A stretch of DNA of 64,000 bases. It comes from Owenia fusiformis (lineage: Eukaryota; Annelida; Polychaeta; Sabellida; Oweniidae). Under the pieces are notes generated by a model. That model worked only from the letters and a program-made list of their open reading frames with translations. It was not told where the DNA came from and searched no databases. Location: the NCBI GenBank assembly GCA_903813345.2, contig CAIIXF020000012.1:6471615-6535614 (forward strand). The letters run 5' to 3'. Shown one piece after another: positions 35,040 through 46,251 of the stretch. Position 1 is the stretch's first letter, and each line of letters begins with the position of its first letter. The translations under genes and the position numbers were made by a program.

Positions 35040-36020
35040 CACTAAAGAAATTACACATTATTTGTTCACACAAACTGAGTGTTCATAAAAAAAATGAAGT
35101 ACATAATATGTGTTCATACATACTGGAGAAAATACACAATTATGATTGTTCATACACCCAGGAGTAAGTTCAAAGTATTGGTTCATACATTCTGGAAAAC
35201 GTAATGTTTCTTCATACACACTGTAGAAAGTGCATACAATTTGTTCATACACACTGGTTTAGGTACATTTTATTGGTTCTGACAAATTGTTTAATAAACA
35301 AATATTGGTTGAGACACAGTAGAGAATGAACAAAATATTTGTTTATATACAGGAAGGATGAACAATGTTTTGGTCAATATATACAAACTGGAGAAAGTTC
35401 AATTTATTACTCAAATCACATTGGAGCAAGTACAAAAATATATTAAATTCATTCACACTAGAGAAAGTATGAATTTATACTTTAGACACACCACACTGGA
35501 CAATGAACACAAAATATTAGTTCATACACACTGGAAAAAGTACATGATTTCTAAATACACCCTGGCGAAAGCCCCAGTGAAAGTACATATTGATATATGT
35601 TGTAACACACTAAAGAACTACACATTAGTGGTTCATACACACTGGAGAAAGTACAAATGATTTGTTTATGCATACTGGAGAATGAAAATAAAAGATTTGT
35701 TCATACATGCATTAGAAATTACAAAGTATCGGTAAAAACAAACTCAAGAAATACATATTTGTTAATACAGAGAAACTAAATGTGTTCATATAAACTGGAA
35801 AACGTACAATGTATTGGTTATTAAAACTGAGGGAAGTACATATTTGTCAATACTATACACTAAAGGAAATACAGAGTATTCTTTCATATATACACTGAAA
35901 AAATATAAATAGTAGTTCATACAAGAAAGTATAATTTATTGGTTCTGCCACATCAGCAGATATTGGTTTAGGCACATGGGAGAATAACAACATTTTGGTT
36001 CATACATGATGTACTAATTA
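35040..36020 (+). repeat. Degenerate tandem repeat, TTCATACACACTGGAGAAAG core
   Basis: The core TTCATACACACTGGAGAAAG recurs at irregular intervals of about 40-55 bp, about twenty times with heavy decay, followed by GTACA and an AT-rich spacer. Frames through it are short and give no Cys/His zinc-finger pattern. Confidence 0.8.
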
Positions 36021-36029
36021 GCTTTACAT

Positions 36030-36250
36030 ACCTCTGAAAATGTGACTAAAAACCATTAAATGTTGGACTTTTAAAAATTCAACAAACTATTGCACTTTTG
36101 AGAAAAATCTGCCCAATATATTATTTGATATGATAGGAGGTTTGAAAAGACTCCATTCCTAGAAATAGAAAAAAATGATTTAGAGAGCATTCCAATTTAT
36201 TTCTATGATCACCATTTTTGTTTCAGACAATTTTCAAAATTTCAAAGATC
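36030..36250. repeat. Fragment related to the 9781-10490 foldback
   Basis: It shares GCCCAATATATT and TTTCAGACAATTTTCAAAAT-like sequence in the same order as the foldback in P1 intron 2. Only one arm plus part of the loop is recognisable. Confidence 0.5.
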
Positions 36251-38238
36251 CTATCGTTAGGAGCGATATTAGCATTGGACTCATCAAATGTCGCTGGTAT
36301 CAACACACGAGACGCATAGCTTTAGTAGAACAACTGATTTTGAAAATATCAATTATCGTAAATTTGCCCATATATTCCGTTCTGAACTAAAGCAATGTCT
36401 AAATGAATCGATCCGCTTGATTTATGCTCTGTGCTTGCTTTATGATTTCTATTGTTTGGTGTGTTTGGATGCCTGATTCATGAAATATACGAGTCGCTTA
36501 CTTGTGTAGGCTTCAAAGTGATGCATTACTATATCATTGTTGTTTTTAGTAGGCAAATACTACACCTGGTCTTTCAATTGAATTTCATGATCAATGTGTA
36601 TACTTTCGATAAATAAATAAGCAATTTATCTTTGCATGAATATTTCCATTTCTATATAATTAATTCGTCCGTAGATTCGTAAACATTCGTTTGTAAAAAA
36701 ATACAATGAAAGACAGTTGTTCTGATTTACTATACAGGGTGTCCTAACATTGTAAAGAGACAAGTACAGAACAATTGTTATATGCGTAATGATGAAAGAA
36801 AATTGTTGAATTATATTCATCTGACAGGCGATTAATTATCATTAATGTCTAAAGATTTCACAAGATTTAATTGGCATCAATATATTCACAAGATTTACAT
36901 TTTCAGGGTGAGCAATGAAGAAGTAGCACGAGTAAAGCATTTTTGATAATACTGACTTTCACTGAGGGAATAATTAAAAATACACTATTATTAACACTGA
37001 TGTATACAACCCTTTTTATAACTAAGATTGACCCTAATGTATGAAGCCCTTTCTTATATAACGCTAAGTCGCGAGGGGTCCCTCGCTCCGCGATTTTTAT
37101 TTTTTGTCTGATTTCAATAATGTTGGTATGGTGGTAAGCCTTATTCAGAATACATATCGAATTAAGGTAATTAAAAATTGGAATATTATTGAATATAATG
37201 AGGGAAATTGGAAAATTATAGGGGAGAATAAAAAATCATATCTAAACTTCCAAAATTTGTAATTAATCTGTTTCTCTAGCCGAAAAAAGAAGGCACAAAG
37301 ATAGCGGAAAAGTACGTTTGACCCCATTTAGGTTTAAAACAATACATTATATCTATTCTGAATTTCTTTATGTATTTTAACTAAAAATCGTTTGAAGCAT
37401 TTGTCAAATAAAAAACATTGATTTTTGCCCAATAGGTCACTGACACTCCAAAATCATTTCGTTTTGCAGTCGAGGCTTTAAGATGAAAAAAATCTGTAAA
37501 TACATTTAAATTACATTTAGATATGATTTATTGAAATCGTTTCGATTGTTTTAATTTTTGATGAATTGGCACATAGACGATGTTCAATTGTACCGCTTTT
37601 ATTCAAAGAAACATGAAGTACATAAAACATTGCCTCGACCTCTTTTTCAAGGTCATGGTTTAATCCAAGGCAACCAACATTTGCCTCGCATTTAATTTTC
37701 TGCCGATAAAAGTCCAAAATCACTGTTTAAATAATAAATTATCCTAATTGTTTAAAAGTGCAATTGTGTATTAGGTTTTATAAAACCTTTGAATGATACA
37801 TAGCAAACTGGTCAATGAGAATATACTGTATAGCTATTTCACAACATATGACTTGTTGACAAAGGAAAGTGTCATTCTGGCAACATTGACCTTGTAAAGT
37901 ATAGTATGCTATATATATAGTATATATTCATACTATACTATAGTATATAGTATAGTATGAATAACCGTTTCGGTGCTTTAAAATGTTGACCTTGTAAAAA
38001 CCATTTCAAAAGTTAATATTTTTCATGATACTGTTCACAATCTTTTGAAAATATGAAGAGACGGCCCCATTGATTCTATGCTTTATGGCACTCGTTTCGT
38101 GCTGAGAAAGCCATCGCTCTTAAATTATTTATAGAATAGAATGTAAAAGTGTGTCAATGTATTAATAGCAATAAAGCCTTGTTCTTCCAAAGTCATGGCC
38201 GTATACACTTTTCGCATGCTGTGATTTATCTTTACATA
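36251..38238. other. Intergenic with minor repeats
   Basis: Contains the second copy of the 31950-type repeat near 36450-36560, a lone element end TACAGGGTGTCCTAACA at 36735, and an AT-rich palindrome of TATAGTATA units at 37898-37970. No gene was recognised. Confidence 0.45.
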
Positions 38239-39897
38239 CAGGATGTTCCGAAAATGTATACCCAAATTAGAAAGAAAGGACTATATTCTTTCCTTCGCCG
38301 AACTTTTCACATGATAGTACCCCACACAAGTGTTTGATAATAGCTTTGACCCTTGATTTGAACATTCCACCCTTTACTATTTGTTATCAAATTAGCACAG
38401 GTTAATTAGATATGATTTCCAACATTGGAATTTTTCATTTGGCCATATGTTTAATAATGGCCAAATGGCAGTAATTTCAAAATGTTACACATTGGCCAGT
38501 GTTTCACCAAATTCCTACATTCATTGTTTCAATGAATATGAAGTTACAACTGTAATACATTTATGATTCAACCATGATAACAAAAATAACCAAACTTGTT
38601 GAAGAACTATTTATTTATAGACAGACTACCGATGGGCTATCGACAAATACCACAAAGGCCTACTTTTTTTACAGAGTGTTATTGTTCAAATAAGTGATGA
38701 ATAAATACAAATAAATACAAATAAGTAAATGAAATTGTTGAAATCAGCAATTCTAAGTTTTGATTTTGTGACGTGAAATTGGTAAAAAAAAAAGCTAATG
38801 ACACCCTTAGTTCAGTTGCTTGTGTTTTATTATGTAACCATTAAGAAGTGGTGACATATTGTTATTGTCTCCGTTTTTGAGGTGGGGGTTGGTAGCTGGC
38901 GGTTGGCGTCTGTAACAAATTCTTAAAACTTTCAATAACTTAACAGAGACTGACTTCAATTCTTTCCAAATCATCTACAGGTTTTCAGAAGTTCAAATCT
39001 GACTTTGCATTTAAGAGTTGACCTTCAATGACCGTTTCAAGGTCAAGAAAGGTTCAAAAAGGTCAAAAAGGTATTTTCTCAACTTGCTTCAAAGTGACCA
39101 ATCTTTTCAAAATCATCTACAAGTTTGAGATTTCACCTTCAATTACCTTTTCAGGGTAAAAAAACTTGCTTCAAATTGACCAATTTTCAAAAATTATGTA
39201 CAGAATTCAAATCTGACTTAAGATTGACCAAATACTATAGTGTAAGCAACTAGGTGGTGACATTTTGTCATATTAATGCCTTGTTGTTATTGAAGAAAAA
39301 ATGAAAACAAAAAAATCCAACGTTGGAAATTTTCTCTGGTTTATGTGTGCTAAATTTGATAACAAATAGTAAAGGGTAACATTTTCAAATCACGGGTCAG
39401 AGTTCTTATCAAAAACTTGTGTGGGGTACTAAGGAGAATTCATTTTTAATTAGTAGTTAAAAATTCATAGAAAGGTGATTACTTCCTGAGAAATGAGATA
39501 TTTGATGAAAGACCCTTGATTACCCCAATAATGGTCGATGAAGAAATCATTGCAATTACAAACAATGAAAATGGACGATGGTACTAAAACAAACTTTTCT
39601 CTTAACCTAGAACGAGTTAATGAAACTTACAGGTATAGATAGTTTTTAAAATGTCCATTGGATGACCAATTTTCGATAGTATTTCTTCACCACCTCTAGA
39701 GTTACCCTGTGATTGTCTTGGTACAAACGTGGGTGGTGGCACTGAAGCAAACTTTTCTCTAAACTAAACAGGGGAACTTAGTGAAACCTTTTGAACTTTG
39801 GGATAATAAATTTAAGTGTCTGAAATTTTAATAAAACATCTTCATCATCACAAAGTTGTTTCATGTGTATCTCGGTATACATTTTTGGGACGCCCTG
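38239..39897. mobile_element. Nonautonomous DNA transposon (1659 bp) with TA-flanked TIRs
   Basis: Left end CAGGATGTTCCGAAAATGTA, right end inverted CAGGGCGTCCCAAAAATGTA, each next to TA. A second inverted block pairs 38310-38400 with 39345-39440 (TTTACTATTTGTTATCAAAT and its complement). No transposase reading is visible. A fragment at 50660-50750 (GTTGGCGT..GGCGTCTGTAACAAAT) appears related to the interior. Confidence 0.75.
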
Positions 39898-41513
39898 TAC
39901 ATACATAAATATGTAAGTCAATAGCACCTAGTTCAAGTACGTATGCCTGAGCACGTTTATACAGATTTAGCTTTTGCTTTGGCAAAAAAGGTATAACTTA
40001 GAAAGCTGAGTCAAGTGTTTGGAGGAAGTAAAGAACGGAAATGCATATATACAAATTATAAAAATAAAATAAAGAAATAAAAAGACATAGTGTTGAGCAA
40101 GGCTATGACTGCATTTGAAGATGCAAATATTAGCCTTTAATTAGGCGAATGGAACATCAGATATTAACATAGAATATCGCTCGAAAAGTCCAGAAAAAAT
40201 TAAAACAACCTAAGGAGTCCGACGAGGTGTAAATTGAAACAAAGATGTCCAGTGGGCAACTGAAAACATGATAAACAGGTATGTTTTAAGGATGATTCAT
40301 TATCTTCAAACTCGTCCATATGTATTATTACACGTGCGACGATGACAGCATTACATAATTTTTGACTTGTTATAATAAGTTCAGTTCATGGCTATCATGA
40401 TAAACAACCCCTGCTCTAACAAATATAGAGATGGGCGTGATGATAAACAACCCCTGCTCTACCAAATATGGAGATGGGCGTAATGATAAACAACCCCTGC
40501 TCTATCAAATATAGAGATGGGCGTGACTTGCTCGTCTGCTCGTCTTAACCAGCCTATCGATAAACTTCAAAGATGGTGAAATCTAGCATATTGGATATTG
40601 ATGATAACCGGGCAGGAAACGTAGAGGCATCACCGGACATGGGTATCTCTTCTGAAAATATTGGAACAAAATTTGGAATTCTACAAAAAGTCTGGATCCA
40701 TTTGTGATTTCTAAATGGGGAAATCAGGAGAAAATTTGGGATACAATAACTAAATCGACATTTTGGAAAAGGAGTGACATCGATATGGTGAACGTTTTGA
40801 ACACGAGTTTATCTTAAACCAGTCATAAAATTATTCTAAAAATTTTACACATCGTCAATTTAATGGTCATCTTTTAGATGGTAACATTATAATTTGAAAT
40901 AAATATATTATTTTCTCTGTATTGTTTTAGAAAACACATCAGACACTTCTTTCGTTCTTGGTATCATATGTTCGGAACGAAATGAAACATCTATTCGAAC
41001 CTCATTGGAACAAAACGGCATGAAGTTTGGTTGATTTTAAAAAAGTACCTTGTTAATGAAATAAAATGTTTATCTTAATTTTTATCTATTTTGGGAGGTT
41101 TTGTTTTAAGTTTTGCATACTTTTTGTAAAATCAACCAAAATTTCCTTTGTATGATTATAATATTGAGAGGTCTAAGAAAATGTATATGCTATTTTGTTC
41201 CAACAAGGTTCGAAAAGACATTTTATTTCATTCTCAAGAATTGGTAGAAAGCAACAAAGAACAATTGCACTGAAAACAAAAATGTTAACAAAAACAGTTA
41301 TATAAAATATGAATAAAAGGAAATCGGGACTTCTGAAAATAAAATGGGAGCAAATTTAGCGTTGGATAACGTGATATTTCGAAAGAATCAGGAGTAAATC
41401 GGGATTGCCTAGAATAAATCGTGAGAAAACTCAGGGTTTACAAAACATCAGGTGAAAATCTGGATCGCTAAGAATAAATCAGGAAAAAAACAAGTGACTA
41501 ATGTAGATCCATA
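39898..41513. other. Intergenic with short repeats
   Basis: No gene seen. It contains three 43-bp repeats (40398-40526) and an inverted repeat at 40973-41240 with arms containing TTCGAACCT.ATTGGAACAAAA. Confidence 0.45.
40398..40526 (+). repeat. Three tandem 43-bp units
   Basis: TGATAAACAACCCCTGCTCT starts each unit and AGATGGGCGT ends it, with one or two changes between copies. There are no unique spacers. Confidence 0.85.
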
Positions 41514-42005
41514 ACACCCCAGTCACATTTGTCGCACGGCGGCCGCAAGTCGACCGCAGATCAATTAAATCGGTTAATTTCTCCGGCGAGCGTAGAAAAA
41601 CTACACTCGCCTTGCGGCCTCCGTACGGCAAATGCAGATTTTTACAGGCCGCAGGGAAGGCGTAGAAATTATAACTCGGAGTTATAATATTTGTTCATTT
41701 CTGAGGTCCCCGTAGAAATCAACTGGCTCAACAAGATTGAATCATTATTTGTCGATGTTTCACGATCACTTTTCATTTGATATTACATCCTAGAACTATG
41801 AATAACATTTATAAATTGTCCCGATGTAAATAAAATGAAAAAAGTATTATTTATCAACAGAAATTTAAAATTCGCCGTGCGGCTGCCGTGGGAAATGTGA
41901 CTGCAAAAGTATGAGAGCGCAGAAATTCTGCGTCGAGCGTAGAAAAGCAACTGGCCGCAGAAATGATAGACCGCACGGCGGCCGCAGGAAATTTGACTGG
42001 GGTGT
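41514..42005. mobile_element. GC-rich MITE with ACACCCCAGTCA ends
   Basis: The ends ACACCCCAGTCACATTTGTC and, inverted, ACACCCCAGTCAAATTTCCT are followed by GC-rich arms with CACGGCGGCCGC in both. Flanking bases are TA (or TAA/TTA), so a TA or 3-bp target duplication cannot be decided. Confidence 0.75.
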
Positions 42006-42189
42006 TAGCCATATGGTGATGCTAAAAAAAATTATTCTAAAAAGGGAAAAATGAATTATGTGTGCTTAGAACATCAAAGTATTGATCGAATCAAACTGGT
42101 TCCTGTTATAAGACTATAAAGGGCCGCGTTGGTTCTAAATGAGATATTTTATTTTATAGGTTTATTCTAAGTATACCGAATTGACGTTC

Positions 42190-43650
42190 TGTCATCTCTA
42201 AATAGAAGAATACGTGCTTATGTCAAACGGGAGTGCTATAGATACTTATATGAAGGCCAGAAGTTGTACACCAACATCTAATACAACGTTTACGAGCATC
42301 ACAAGCAGTTGTTGGCACAAGCGGGAGCACTATGCATATTTATATGAACGGTGGCTTGGATGTATACAACGTTTACGAGCATTACGATTAATTTTCGGCA
42401 CAAACGGGGGCACTATGGATATTTATATGAATGGTGGCTTATAGTTGTATACCAGCATCGGTTAACGTTTACGGGCACCACAAGGAGTTTCTGGCACAAG
42501 TGGGATCTCTAGGGATATCTATATGAACGGTGGCTTGGATTTTTACAACGTTTACGAGCATCACGATTAATTTTCGGCACGAACGGGAGCACTATGGATA
42601 TTTATATTAATGGTGCCTTGGATTTATATATCAACATTGAATACAGCATTTACAAGCATCACGGGCAGTTTTCGGCACAAGCGGGAGCACTATGGACATT
42701 CATATAGACGGTTGCCATGCATTGTATATCAACATCGGATCCGACGTTTACATACTAGCATCACGAGCAGTTTTTTGGCACAAGTGGGAGCACTATGGAT
42801 ATTTATTTATTTAGTTTTTTGCACAAGTGGGAATACTACATCTATTTATATGAACGGTGGCTTAGAGTTGTTTTCCAACATCGCATTCAACTTTTATGAG
42901 CATCACGAGCAGTTTTTAGCACAAATTAGAGCTCTATGGATATTTATATGAATGGTGGCTTGGAGTTGAATACCAACATCGGATGCAACGTTTACAAGCA
43001 TCACGAGCAGTTTTGGGCACAAGTAGGAGCATTGTGGATATTTATATGAATGGTGGCTTGGAGTTGAATACCAACATCGGATACAACGTTTACAAGCATC
43101 ACGAGCAGTTTTGGGCACAAGTAGAAGCATTGTGGATATTTATATGAATGGTGGCTTGGAGTTGAATACCAACATCGGCTACAACGTTTACAAGCATCAC
43201 GAGAAGTTTTGGGCACAAGTAGGAGCACTGTGGATATTTATATGAATGGTGGCTTGGAGTTGAATACCAACATCGGATGCAACGTTTACAAGCATCACGA
43301 GCAGTTTTGGGCACAAGTAGGAGCACTGTGGATATTTATATGAATGGTGGCTTGGAGTTGAATACCAACATCGGATGCAACGTTTACAAGCATCACGAGC
43401 AGTTTTGGGCACGCACTATGGATATTTCTTTATTTAGTTTTTGGCATAAATGGGAGCACCTTGGATATTTATATGTACAGTCGCTATTTATTGTATACCA
43501 ACATCGGATACAACGTTTACGAGCATTACTAGCAGTTTTTGGTATAAATGGGAGCACTATGTATATATATATGGACAGTCGTTACCTATTGTACACCAAC
43601 ATGGGACACAACATTAACGAGCACCATGAGCAGTTTTTGGCACAACCGAG
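42190..43650 (+). repeat. 98-bp satellite array
   Basis: About five near-identical 98-bp units at about 42930-43412 contain TTATATGAATGGTGGCTTGG and ACATCGGATGCAACGTTTAC. Diverged copies extend on both sides. The overlapping minus-strand frames spaced every 98 bp come from the repeat and are not genes. Confidence 0.9.
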
Positions 43651-43659
43651 AGCACTATG

Positions 43660-44400
43660 GATTAAAAAAGGAATCAAAGTCCATTGGTCGAAAAATAAAT
43701 TAAACAAGGAATTACTGCAATAAACACCCGCTATTCTAATCGTCACCCGTTAAAAGTCTCACAGAATTGCGGCACGCTACAGAAACGGAAGCACGCATTT
43801 TAATTCGGCAAAAAAAGTTCTCCGAATCCAATGTCCAGGATATTAGTCTTATAGGAAATTTCCGGTTCGGAAGTTATGACGTTTTGAAATCTCAAAAATC
43901 GCTAAATTTGGTGCCCCATGTTATGTCAATGGGAAAAAAGATTTTTTGAAGGGTAAAATACGAGATATAGACTGGGTGCAGCTCAACATAATGGAAGCCC
44001 ATATAAGAAGGGGACCTCAAAAAACTTATTTTCTTGAACATTTGGACAACAAAATGCCTAGGTCAAAATCTAGGTCAAATTCAAAGTTTTTCCTTATTTT
44101 TGCGATTCTGACTCTACACTTTAATTATATTCTTCGAAATTGTGTATACATGTAGCCAAGAGTGTGCTTGTAGTGTTAGCCTTTTGCCGTCAGAAAGTAT
44201 TTTGACCCACTTTTGAGATAAGGTGTCCGAAAAGTAGGTCAAAATAAAAAGTTCTCAAAATTCAACGGATGAGTTATGATAGAATTTTCCCAGGAATCCA
44301 AATTTGCAAACCAAATTTCGATTCCAGTTCCGGTTCAGAACTTGATCGATCTGATGATAGCCTTATAGAAAGTCAAGAGAAGAGGAGAAAAATTGAAATA
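43660..44400. other. Intergenic, no recognised feature
   Basis: Between the 98-bp array and the hexamer-type array I find only short frames without domain features. Confidence 0.4.
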
Positions 44401-44404
44401 AAAA

Positions 44405-44860
44405 TACCAATGCAGTCCATTTTTAGGTCCAAGTCCAGGTCCAAGTCAAGGTCCGAGTCAGGTCCAAGTCTAACTCAAAATCAGGTCCCAGTCCAGTCCG
44501 GTTACAAGGCCAGTCCAGGTATACGTCCAGTCCAAGACTAGCCCAGGTTCAATCCAGCCAAGGTCCAAGTCCAGTCCAAGGCCAGTCTAAGTCCAGTCCA
44601 GGCCCAAGTCCGTGTCTGAATCTAGTCAAGGTCCAAGTCAAGTCAAGGTCCAAAGCCAGTCCAATCCAGGTCCAAGTCCTGGCCAATGTCTAGGTCCAAA
44701 TCCAGGTCCAAGTAAAGTCCCGGTCCAAGTCCAAGTCAAGTCCAGTCCAGGCCCCAGTCCAGATCCAAGTCTAGACCAGGCCAGGTCTTAGACCAAGTCC
44801 AGGTCGGAGTCCTGTCAATGTCCAAGTCCGAGTCCAGTCCAATCCAGTCTGTGGTTCCAT
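44405..44860 (+). repeat. GTCCA-based simple array
   Basis: About 450 bp of interspersed AGTCCAGTCCA, GGTCCAAGTCCA and related units with a basic 5-6 bp rhythm. Frames across it have low complexity. Confidence 0.85.
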
Positions 44861-44939
44861 CTGTCTGTCTAAAAAACCCTGGAGATCTGTCATCTGGAGT
44901 CTGAAATTGAACTTGTTCAATTTCCCCAGTCTAGTTATA

Positions 44940-45690
44940 ATAATTCTCAGACGACCAACCAAGTTTCCCAATGTTTACCCCATGCAAGTGTCTGTTGGTT
45001 ATTGTACGAGTATGATGATTGTCTAAGAAACTCCGTATATCTAGAAAAATCAACAAACAAGACGCAGTTATATCACTGAGGATGAACTGGAATCGAGGGA
45101 GGTTTTGCATCGTATCAAAATGGGTGCGAATGAAAAAGGAGCATTTGGTAAGATTTTTGTGCTTTTTTTCCCGTCAAATTAAAAATAAATATTTGGCAAG
45201 TATATAGTAAGTGATTTGTTAGTTGCGGTTTTAGAATATGATTACAATTTAAAAATGAATGCAGTCTTTGTCTTGATATTTGCAAATCGATTCCCTCGCT
45301 TAGGAAACAAGGAAAGTTTTTCGCAAGTTAAACATTTTCTTTTATTATTGAAAATCTGCCTCGTTTCCCAAGCGAGGGAATTGATTTATGAATATCTCAG
45401 CAATGACTGGATTGATTTGTAAGTTGTAATCATATTTCAAAACCGGAACTTACGAACCGTTTAAATCGCACAACAATCGTGAAAGAAAAAAACTTACCAA
45501 AATGCTGCGTTTTCATTAGGAGCCATTTTGATACGAGGCAAAACCTTCCTCGTTTCCAGTTCATCCTCAGTGATATAACTGCATCTTGTTTGTTGATTTT
45601 GCTAAACATGTGGAGTTTCTTAGACGATCACCATACAATAACCAACAGACACGTGCATGGGGTAAACATGGGGAAATGCATATTGGCTTT
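44940..45690. repeat. Large palindrome (about 750 bp)
   Basis: The arms 44950-45255 and 45420-45690 are inverted copies (for example GTCTAAGAAACTCC at 45020 and GGAGTTTCTTAGAC at 45612). The centre is also palindromic, with CCCTCGCTTAGGAAAC near 45293 and GTTTCCCAAGCGAGGG near 45364. It is probably a foldback element or long hairpin. Confidence 0.8.
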
Positions 45691-45879
45691 ATTGACTGAC
45701 CATCTTGCCAATTGTATTGTATCCATCTATACATTATGGATTGAACACGAAAAAATGTACACTGTGTCGAGAGCCATCTATTTAAGTAAGTAAATCTCAT
45801 TACAAATATATACTGATAACATTTATTGAAAAATACATACATGTACATGTAGTATACATATTTTTCAACGGAATTCACG

Positions 45880-46055
45880 TAGTACGTGACAGTCTGAACA
45901 GATTCCTAAATTATAGCCTTACTTTAGTCAAATGTAAATATTTTGCTGTTATAACTACAAATACAGTAATCATAATTCAGTATTTTATGGATGTGTTTTG
46001 CATATATTAATGAGAATTATGGCATTGGTTGACGTATATTTTGGTCTAAATCATA
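45880..46055 (+). repeat. Dispersed repeat, copy 2, 5' of P2
   Basis: The diverged second copy of 34110-34300 ends about 150 bp before the P2 start codon. It could be a duplicated upstream region or a transposon piece. Confidence 0.6.
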
Positions 46056-46199
46056 CAACACAAAACTGATGTCGTGCCAATGTTCGATCAATGTAAATTG
46101 TCTCCTATGTCCAAGCAATAAATTTGATTTAGAAATGAGGTTTTGTTCGTTATATATATTAGTATTGTTTCTACTGAACTTAGCAGTATTACTAACACG

Positions 46200-46251
46200 A
46201 TGCATCGAGGACACATTCTCTTGGCCACCTTTTCACTGGTGGCCACTTTGG
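46200..46251 (+). CDS. Gene P2 exon 1: signal peptide
   Basis: ATG at 46200 encodes MHRGHILLATFSLVATL and stops in phase 1 at GGTAAGT; 52 coding nt as in M and P1. An upstream ATG at 46135 in another frame (MRFCSLYILVLFLLNL) also gives a hydrophobic peptide ending at the same donor, but its phase does not fit exon 2. Confidence 0.8.

Noticed and set aside
35358-35660. 100-codon frame with HTHWRKY-like repeats as a zinc-finger gene
   Set aside because: No Cys2His2 pattern; produced by the degenerate DNA repeat.
42903-43412. Four 71-75 codon minus-strand frames spaced by 98 bp
   Set aside because: They are one satellite unit read repeatedly, not a gene family.
42190-43650. CRISPR-like array
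   Set aside because: The repeats are contiguous 98-bp units without unique spacers, in an animal genome.
45479-45878. Open frames of about 100 codons on both strands
   Set aside because: They lie in the arm of a large palindrome and its flank and show no domain or splice support.
46135-46251. Alternative P2 start giving a longer hydrophobic leader (MRFCSLYILVLF)
   Set aside because: It ends in the wrong phase for exon 2, whereas ATG 46200 gives the invariant 52-nt exon.
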